This document shows, in pieces, positions 57,330 to 64,000 of a DNA stretch of 64,000 bases (positions are counted from its first letter, which is position 1; every line of letters begins with the position of its first letter). Both the position numbers and the translations under genes were made by a program. The stretch is taken from positions 10,017,204 to 10,081,203 of the forward strand of contig OX235273.1 of NCBI GenBank assembly GCA_944472155.2. Direction: 5' to 3'. Under the pieces are notes generated by a model. It saw nothing but the letters and a program-made list of their open reading frames with translations, ran no database searches and had not been told where the DNA came from. The DNA comes from Trichobilharzia szidati (lineage: Eukaryota > Platyhelminthes > Trematoda > Strigeidida > Schistosomatidae).

Positions 57330-57990
57330 TACGATTGGTATCGTCTTGCCGCTCAAGGTTCTTCAACATCTCCAAAGATAAACTATCGACAACTTCTATG
57401 TCTATCTACCAATTCACCTGCTCATGTGGAGCCAGATATGTAGGTCGTTCACAATGCGTATTTTATCTCAAACAGTCAAAGAGCATTATCCCACTTGGCT
57501 ACGAAAACCCAACAGTGGATCAATAAGGAGTACTATACAACTGAACATATATTCAATACTGTTCACTTAATATATGTAAGGAAAATTCTTTACGAAACCC
57601 TGATTTATGTACACAGAAGTAACTTCTCCATCCCCTCCTCCATTCTATCTTGGATGTGATTCTAAGCTCAACTGTTATCATTATTTTGCTATTAATAGTA
57701 TTTTGTGCATTTTTCGTATGACATTTAGAATGGTCATTCCTTAACTAAACTTATATTTACTCTTTTCACCTACTACACAATTTATTTTGATACTCGCCTC
57801 TATACTCTTTCATTAACATCCAATTTCTCCTGGATGTTTTCATATTACGCAACCCTAGTCTAAACGAACTGGTCTTCAAACTACCTCCCACCCCCTTATT
57901 TAAAATCTCGACTTATTCACCACAACTAAGTGAATGAATTTGTCGAAAAGAGACTGTTCGCTGAAGTCTTTGTTCATTTTCATGTTTGGA
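57330..57990 (+). mobile_element. PLE-1 GIY-YIG fragment with tail
   Basis: SKDKLSTTSMSIYQFTCSCG followed by ARYVGRSQCVF, then frame loss. The PLE terminal words gaatttgtcgaaaagagact occur at 57935-57990. Confidence 0.75.
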
Positions 57991-58020
57991 TGAGTAATTT
58001 TCAAGAACCAACGCTAAAAT

Positions 58021-58359
58021 TGTAACAACAGAAGATAAGGGCCAGGCAACAGATCGTTTATTCAGAAAATCAACAGATATTTATAGATTTTCATGTACAT
58101 TATTATAGATTATTGTTAGCAGAAAAACACAGTCTTCTGATTGGTTGTTTCTCTCTGAAAGTTAATCTTTCATCTCTTTGTTGTCGTTTCTTAGTCATTC
58201 CAGCCATATATCTGCGAATCGTATCCGCCCACGCTAAGTGTGCTGAGTTCCTCAACGTTAGGTTTTGTTACTGCTTTTATCTCATCACCCCGGTTCGGGA
58301 CGTAAATATTGACGTAAATTGTTGTCTACAATTTTGGCTAGCAGACAGCTCCCACCACA
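58021..58359 (-). mobile_element. Solo LTR, copy 4
   Basis: 339 bp, reverse complement of copy 1, with perfect 4-bp duplication aaat (58017-58020 and 58360-58363). Ends TGTAACAACAGAAG and CTCCCACCACA on the plus strand. Confidence 0.84.
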
Positions 58360-58907
58360 AAATTACCTCGGTAGTTCACAGGCATAATGCTTCGGAAATT
58401 GCTAGCCCATTAACAAATGTTAACTTGGAGAAATATTCCTTCCATGTGAACAGGGAATTATGACTATACTTTCAATCTATCCTGAAAGATTCACTATACT
58501 CGGCGCCTACTTTAGCCATCAAAGATACATCCCTCAAAAGCCGGTAAGCATACCTTAGACACCAATGCTATTCAAATAACCACTGACGATGTATTATCTA
58601 AAGTTCGCAGCGATGGGATACATTGAGGCGAACGTAGAAAAGAACTATTGTATCACTAGGAAAGAGATGCTAGACACTGAAACGTTCATTTCTAAGTACA
58701 CAAACCTTACCTCTCGGGCATATGCACATGTTCATTCACCGAGATGACTGAAGATGAGCTGTTTCTGTGAATCGTTTATCTCTCTTCTCCTATTGTGCAG
58801 TCTTCCCCGAAAGCTGACGGTTGGATTACTGTGGTTTTCAGTAAGAGGATCGACGACTACTAAACAGGAAAATGTGGATAATAAGACAAAATTAAATTTC
58901 TCCCTGA
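58360..58907. other. No gene recognised
   Basis: No exon or repeat recognised. Confidence 0.35.
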
Positions 58908-59017
58908 TCGTAATCCCAACCTTAATCCTGACCGCAAAACTAGCCCTAATCCCAATTGTGACCGTTATCCTAACTCTAACCCCAATGCTTAACTTAACCC
59001 CACTCCTAACCCTAACG
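58908..59017. repeat. Degenerate interstitial telomere-like tract
   Basis: About 110 bp of CCTAAC/CCCTAA-like hexamers with many substitutions, clearest at ccactcctaaccctaacgac. Schistosome telomeres are TTAGGG repeats; this lies in the telomere C-strand sense on the plus strand. Confidence 0.65.
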
Positions 59018-59200
59018 ACATATCAACACATTGTCGAAACAGTACTTAAAAACGTAATCTGAGTAAAATTTGCTCCTTAGTTGGTGAATAGCGTGGATAT
59101 TTCAGCTTTCATAATGACAGGTGTCGTCAGTCAACGACTAGCATGCGTTCAAGGCCACTGGAGCGTTCGTACTCCTAGGACGCCATTGCTGAACTTCGCC
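59018..59200 (-). mobile_element. Merlin 5'-terminal fragment
   Basis: Minus strand matches the left 190 bp of the 42142 Merlin copy (ggagtacgaacgctccagtg, ccttgaacgcatgctagtcg, tacgtttttaagtact-like). It stops where the telomere-like tract begins. No transposase part. Confidence 0.78.
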
Positions 59201-59399
59201 GTGAAAAGATTGATGTCTGAGCTATTTCGATGGCAAGATTGAGGCGAACACTGTGGGTACATATATATAAGCGGTGAAACAGCACCCTTATATTAACCAC
59301 CGTATAATCCTACTAGAAGACCAGCTAAAGCTGATGTAAAAGGAGGAACGAGTTTGGGGTGACGATGTGTATGTTTGTAGACGGTATTTTATCTGTCCA

Positions 59400-59915
59400 C
59401 AACCAGGGGCCTCTAATCATCCCTTACTGCACATGGTTTTTACATAGATTGAGATGGCTAGCTCACGTGCTGCACATAACTAACCATCGCCTCCCCCACT
59501 CCGACGGGCATTACTAGCTGATATAGGTGCAGGTTGGAAAAGAGTAAGTGGTGGCCAAACAAAAACATGGCCTCATCAATCCATGAAATCCTTGACAGTT
59601 AAACTGAGTCAGGTAGGGAGATGCAGACTTCCAGGTTGGGGCCCGCCCTCGGGACTCTAAGAATCAATGGCTTGAGACAATAGGTGACATGGCTAAAAAT
59701 CGTTGTCAATGGCTTACGCAGATGTATTCAGTCTCTGTAATCTTTCATATTCCTTTCTACCATTACTCATTCTGTTTCACTCTTATACTTGTCAAAACTC
59801 TATTGATTCTCTTCTCTCATCTTCTTGTCTACCTTTGTGTGCTATTTGGAACGTGGCAACTCGAACTGCTGCACTTCGGTGCCAAGTTCCATGTTGAACC
59901 CAGACAGACTGCACA
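59400..59915 (+). mobile_element. LINE-1 3' end, uninterrupted 3' UTR
   Basis: Decayed C-terminus (agattgagatggctagctca, then aaatcgttgtcaatggctta) and a full 3' UTR ending gtgtgctatttggaacgtgg, then gtgccaagttccatgttgaa. Confidence 0.72.
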
Positions 59916-60094
59916 TGGTTTGGGGTTCGATTCCCGACCGACAACGATACTCCCGAACCTCACCCATATCTACCTAACTACCTTAACTAGCCAACAGTAA
60001 GCCTAACTGGAAAAAAAAAAAACAGAAGATTGAGCGTCAGCCTAGTGTAACCCCACTGCTATTAAAGCTTCAACGCTTAGATTTGGCTGCTGCT

Positions 60095-60184
60095 GCTGCT
60101 GCTGGATTCAACATAGAACTTGGCACCGAAGTGCAGCAGTTCGAGTTGCCACGTTCCAAATAGCACACAAAGGTAGACAGGTAG
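60095..60184 (-). repeat. LINE-1 terminus, truncated
   Basis: Reverse complement of the 59815-59900 terminus (ggcaccgaagtgcagcagtt), cut off where the next repeat starts. Confidence 0.7.
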
Positions 60185-60640
60185 ACCGAAAGCTGCTACC
60201 TTGACGTGGTGGTCGGGCTCGAACACCGCAATGATCCAAAAGCTATACTGGCTATCCTGCAGGTCCTACCATGCCAGAAAGGTTGTTTGGATAGCGGTTA
60301 GACTAAAAGCAGTTACCCAATCCAATCCTATGACTTCAAATAAATCACAAAATATCATGCAGGATCGGTTGGGGCCCGGATTAACAACGACCGCGCTTTC
60401 TGCTGCCGTGTCACAGGGCAGAAGTGATAAATATGCTATTGAGGCACACCAAATGAAAAAGAACAAACAAAAACAGGCCGTGTGTGACCGGCCTCAAGCA
60501 GTCGTCCCCTGGGCTCTGCGGTCACGCAACCAACTTCCACGGTGTGGGCAGCCGGGAAGCAACAATCGCCCTCACAATCCGAAGTGCACGCGAAACCTCT
60601 CTAATCCTCACTCACCTTTGTCAAACTTACATTTGGCAGC
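60185..60640 (+). repeat. Two-copy block, copy 2
   Basis: Near-identical in long stretches to 39630-40105 (ggattaacaacgaccgcgct, cgtgtgtgaccggcctcaag). It lacks the 39-bp segment present in copy 1. No known domain. Confidence 0.72.
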
Positions 60641-60649
60641 CCTATTATA

Positions 60650-61393
60650 AGTCCCTTCCCTCCACTCGGAACACAGAGCAACAAAGACTCGAATACATAC
60701 ACATATAATATGCATATATAGATTTCAATTTTATTTTATCTTTAAAGTATTCAAAGAAGAGACAACCCTGTAGAAATATACAGATGAAATCAAAAGAAAA
60801 GAAAACAAAGAGAACAAAATAACTCCAGACAACGTTAATAATAATAATAAATAAGACTCCCTCTCCCTCCCATAAACCCTCCCCAGCAGCAGCACCAGCG
60901 CCACCACCACCACCAATACGACTTTTTCATAACTTTAAATAAATAATATATATCAAGATAATAATAATATTATGCTTTGAACCCATTCTTTTCATCTTGA
61001 CGACAAAAAAAAAGGGAATAAATAAACGCAGAAAAAAAAGGTGAAGAGAAACATGATAGACTGCGCGAGGAGGGCGGTCGCTTGGGTCAGTCACTCAGTC
61101 GTGGAGATAAAAAAGGTAGAAAGATGAGAGACAGAGAGAGAGAGTAATCATCACAGTGTAATTATTGATTTTGGTAAATAAGGGAATAAAAGGACAAGAT
61201 TCTAGAGTATTACAAGTACCGAAGAAAACAATTTTGGAATGCTTGAAAATTTTTGAGAGAAAAAAAGAAACATACTACAAAATGACTTTGCCAATAATAA
61301 TAGTAATATTAATAACTTGTCTTGGCTGACAACATCTACGATGGATAGACAGTGTTCACTGAGCTTGTGTTCCCCCATGTGTGTGCGCGCATT
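60650..61393 (-). other. Probable 3' UTR and downstream flank of V-ATPase subunit B
   Basis: Directly downstream (minus strand) of the V-ATPase stop codon. Minus-strand AATAAA-like words occur near 60730-60740, which would give a 3' UTR of about 650 nt. Contains (AAT)n, (AG)n and A-rich runs but no transposon. The extent is inferred. Confidence 0.4.
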
Positions 61394-61518
61394 TTAACGT
61401 GGATAATACTTTTCTAATATTTTTGCAGGTATACGTTTCAATAATTCTTTTGGGAATATACGCAGTAATTCCCAACCAATGTCTAATGAATCAAATATAC
61501 TACGATTTTCATATGCAC
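61394..61518 (-). CDS. V-type H+-ATPase subunit B, last coding exon
   Basis: Minus strand, after acceptor TTCCTTTAG, encodes (G)[18 protein letters not shown], then [22 protein letters not shown] and a stop. The yeast/vertebrate B subunit ends with [20 protein letters not shown] and IFPKEMLKRIP, so identity is clear. Subunit B is the non-catalytic nucleotide-binding subunit of the cytosolic V1 sector that drives proton pumping across endomembranes and, in flukes, the tegument and gut. The exon starts with two bases completing a Gly codon. The upstream exon (ending ...FISQ G) is not in the remaining window to the right and must lie beyond it. The neighbouring intron contains a PLE/LINE nest. 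Confidence 0.92.
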
Positions 61519-61593
61519 CTAAAGGAAAATAAGGAGAGAGAGAGAGAGAATAAGCAAAAATTAGAAAAATAGGAAAAAAAATAGAAATTACAA

Positions 61594-62695
61594 ATGACGT
61601 TCACCAGCTGCAAGTTGTTCTCCATCTCTGTAAAAGATGAAGTCCCCTGCCTGATCGCCTTCATGCGCATCTACCACAGTTCACCTGCTATTGTGGAGCA
61701 AAGTATACTGGCAGTAGCAACAGGACATTTTCTAGACGGATACGAGAACATATTCTTCCTCCTCCTCCTTTATGGCTGTGAGACCTGGCGATTGAGAGCA
61801 GAAGACATGAAAAGATTAGCTGTCTTCGATTATAGGTGTCTGCGTTCTATCTCCCGTGTGAAGTGGTATAATAAGGTGAGCAATATTGAGGTGAGGCGTC
61901 GAGTGCTAGGTAAGGCGGGGAAATCAATAGACGAGACTGTGAAATTACATCGCCTGAGATGCTTAGGACATGTGCTACGTATGCCTAGTCATCGTCTTCC
62001 TCGACGGGCAATGTTAGCTGATATATGGTCAGCCTGGAAAAGAGCTAGGGATGGTCAAACCAAAACATGGCACCAGTCAATGAAATCTACAACAGTTAGT
62101 CTAAGCCACGTAGAAAGGTGTAGACTTCCTGGTTGGGGTCCTCGGGACGGTAACAACCAATGGTTGGAAACAATTTTTGACATGGCTCAAAATCGTTCTC
62201 AGTGGCGCAGATGCATCCACTTCTTGTGACTTATGATTTCCAATGAAACTGTTATGTTCTTCGTTATAACTATACCTTGGTCTCACACCTCTGTTTACTG
62301 TCTCTAATATGCATTTTTACTACTTTCTTTTCTTGTTTTGTGTGCTACAAGGAGGGAGTGTGGCGACTTGAACTGGCGCACATATGTGCAAAGTTCTATG
62401 TCTAAAACCGACCGAACCGACCGATTCCAGCAGGGTTTTACAAAAGAGAAAGGGAATGTGTATGCGAAGCTCTGTATTCTAGAACACCTGATCGACTCCT
62501 GTCACTCTACTAACCATGATTGACGATGATCTTAAGATCATCTACTGAATCCATGCTAACTTGCCGTGTTTTCTTCGTCCTAAACTTCTGAAGACAGAGG
62601 ACGCCTTGGCCATTCATGAATTTAAGCCAGACCTTTGTGTACAAAACAAGTATGTAAAATCCCTACTTCTGCCTTGACCGTAGAGGGATAGACAT
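61594..62695 (+). mobile_element. PLE-1 GIY-YIG ORF interrupted by a LINE-1
   Basis: 61594-61755: SCKLFSISVKDEVPCLIAF and, after a +1 shift, FTCYCGAKYTGSSNRTFSRR followed by IREHI. 62426-62695: CILEHLIDSCHSTNH, later EDALAIHEFKPDLCVQNKYV and KSLLLP. Between these halves, which are contiguous in other copies, sits a LINE-1 3' end. Confidence 0.82.
61756..62425 (+). mobile_element. LINE-1 3' end, best preserved C-terminus, nested in PLE-1
   Basis: Uninterrupted frame: [111 protein letters not shown]-stop. Then a 3' UTR to the terminus. No stop or frameshift across about 155 residues, suggesting a younger insertion than other copies here. Confidence 0.9.
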
Positions 62696-62714
62696 TTATT
62701 TATTTATTTTGACT

Positions 62715-62950
62715 GGTTGGAGGATTTCATCATGAACTGATATCAGTTAGAGAACCATTGGAAAACCAGCTGGGAGTACTGGACATCTGTTTCGTTAACC
62801 TAGTTTGGGACTCTTCATCAGTACGTACCCACCGCTACGGTTCGAACCCAGGACCTTCTGGTTACAAGGCGAGCTCGTAGCTCATTAAGCCACTAGGACC
62901 CGATCCAATGGCCCATGAATTTTAACTTTTGACAATTCATTACAAATTTT
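62715..62950 (-). mobile_element. HHR-B copy 15
   Basis: Minus strand head (tggcttaatgagctacgagc), B box GGGTTCGAACC, cgtactgatgaagagtccc, stem II with extra bases (ggttaacgaaac), then agatgtccagtactccc. Core AUGAAGA. Confidence 0.82.
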
Positions 62951-63420
62951 GTTTATTTAGTTAATCTATGTACCTTTCCCACATTTCTATGATTATTATT
63001 ATTACTATTCTCACCCTGAATTGTTTCCACTTGTCCCACTTGTCATTCTAAATCCAAAATTTTTATTTTTTTACAATATTGATTTCTATCGTATCAAATT
63101 TTACACCATGTTATGTAACATTTTATATTCGCCTACTAATCCTATAATTATGCACCTCTTTTCAACATCTATACATCTTACGAATTATTCTATATATGAC
63201 ACTAATTGTTTTGCTACTTGACATTTAACTATGATTATAATCACAAATATTTTAATTGCATTTCATACTACTACTATTATTATTTCATGTATTCACTGCT
63301 TTGATCTAGTTCCCTCACCGGATATAATTTCTGATAAAAAACCCATATATATGTACGATTGTACAGCTTGATAATAAATTCGTTGAAAAGAGTGTCTTCG
63401 CTGATTATTGTGTTTTGTCT
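62951..63420 (+). repeat. PLE-1 3' UTR/tail
   Basis: AT-rich tract ending tgataataaattcgttgaaa and agagtgtcttcgctgattat, the PLE-1 terminus. Confidence 0.6.
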
Positions 63421-63433
63421 ATAGGATAATACG

Positions 63434-63880
63434 ATGGTGAATATAAATTGTGCAATTAGTCATAATAGTAGTAATGATAATAATAATAATAATAGTAATA
63501 ATAAGAATGGTCTTACCAATAATAAGGATGAAAAAGTGAGGCAATCTGTGATAACACGAATAATGAAAAACAGCATGATTAAACAAACAACTGTTAGCCA
63601 ACGTGTTAGTGAGCATCTCCCATCGTGGTTTGGCAAAGGACAGACAAAAACAATCCGTAGCTCAATTTTGTCACACTTAATTGATAGTGGTCATGTAATC
63701 GAGAAAACGAGAGCCTTCAAAGTGATTCATCGTATCCCACCGAATCTTTCCAATAGACTTCGTATTCGTCTACTACACACAGCTGAGGCGATAGGCATTC
63801 GAACTATTAAACCTAAACTATGTATTCAAGAAAAGTTCGTACAGCCATTATCCCTCCCTTGGCCTATTAAGACGTAACCA
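63434..63880 (+). mobile_element. PLE-1 GIY-YIG C-terminal ORF, open
   Basis: 147-residue open frame. After an Asn/Ser-rich start (NSSNDNNNNNSNNKN) it gives SQRVSEHLPSWFGKGQTKTI, SSILSHLIDSGHVIEKTRAF, KVIHRIPPNLSNRLRIRLLH, TAEAIGIRTIKPKLC and FVQPLSLPWP. This is the second half of the Penelope-type GIY-YIG nuclease, with its conserved Glu/His region intact. The first half (CSCG...YIG) is not upstream; an unrelated (AAT)n-type low-complexity segment stands in its place. The ATG at 63434 is the frame's first but may not be biological. The 3' UTR continues to the window edge. Confidence 0.8.
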
Positions 63881-64000
63881 ACTAATAACTTCTACACCAC
63901 CCTTTGTTTGTATTTTCATCCCCTTTCTTATCATCCCTTAATCTTATCTTCATTAAAACGTATTTTATTTACTTCCTTTACAATCTGAAAATACTTAATC

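Overview
The window looks like nuclear DNA of a blood fluke (Schistosomatidae, most likely Schistosoma). It is AT-rich, with small exons separated by kilobase introns packed with flatworm-type repeats. These include SM-alpha-like tRNA-derived retroposons with a hammerhead-ribozyme fold, Penelope-like elements (PLE) with GIY-YIG domains, RTE-like and CR1-like LINEs, a Ty3/Gypsy relic and a Merlin DNA transposon. The species cannot be fixed from sequence alone. A run of 500 Ns (44765-45264) marks an assembly gap.

Three host genes can be supported, all on the minus strand. (1) At the left edge are one clear exon (146-377) and a candidate first exon of BBS4, the TPR subunit of the BBSome. (2) From 44381 down to 10158 lie nine exons of an M3-family zinc oligopeptidase (thimet oligopeptidase/neurolysin type). 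Every splice phase chains and the stop codon is present. The N-terminal third is missing, and the assembly gap is the likeliest place for it. One intron appears to use a GC-AG donor. (3) At 61394-61518 is the last coding exon of V-ATPase subunit B; the rest of that gene lies beyond the right edge.

Almost everything else is repeat. Layout: 4.4-5.8 kb Gypsy pol relic; 9.4, 30.2, 41.8 and 58.0 kb four solo LTRs of one family; 11-13 kb and 32 kb inverted pairs of a second PLE family; 14.9-16.0 and 20.3-21.5 kb an inverted duplication of a PLE 3' part carrying two nested SINEs; 23.1 kb a MITE with 9-bp target duplication; 36.3-38.0 kb three LINE 3' ends in a row; 42.1-43.0 kb a Merlin copy with terminal inverted repeats; 49.2-55.7 kb a run of LINE copies; 58.9-59.2 kb a degenerate telomere-like tract abutting a truncated second Merlin copy; 61.6-62.7 kb a PLE interrupted by a LINE; 63.4 kb to the end another PLE GIY-YIG ORF.

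The most interesting system is a dispersed tRNA-headed repeat, here called HHR-B, with more than a dozen copies. After its B box it carries a hammerhead-ribozyme-like fold distinct from the SM-alpha type. Some copies show tandem-repeat architecture: two direct-repeat ribozyme motifs 373 bp apart, and a copy with terminal direct repeats and a 16-bp target-site duplication. This resembles the organisation of retrozymes. No copy in the window keeps a fully canonical ribozyme core in the best alignment. The names HHR-B, SINE-A/B/C, LINE-1/2 and PLE-1/2 are local labels, not database names.
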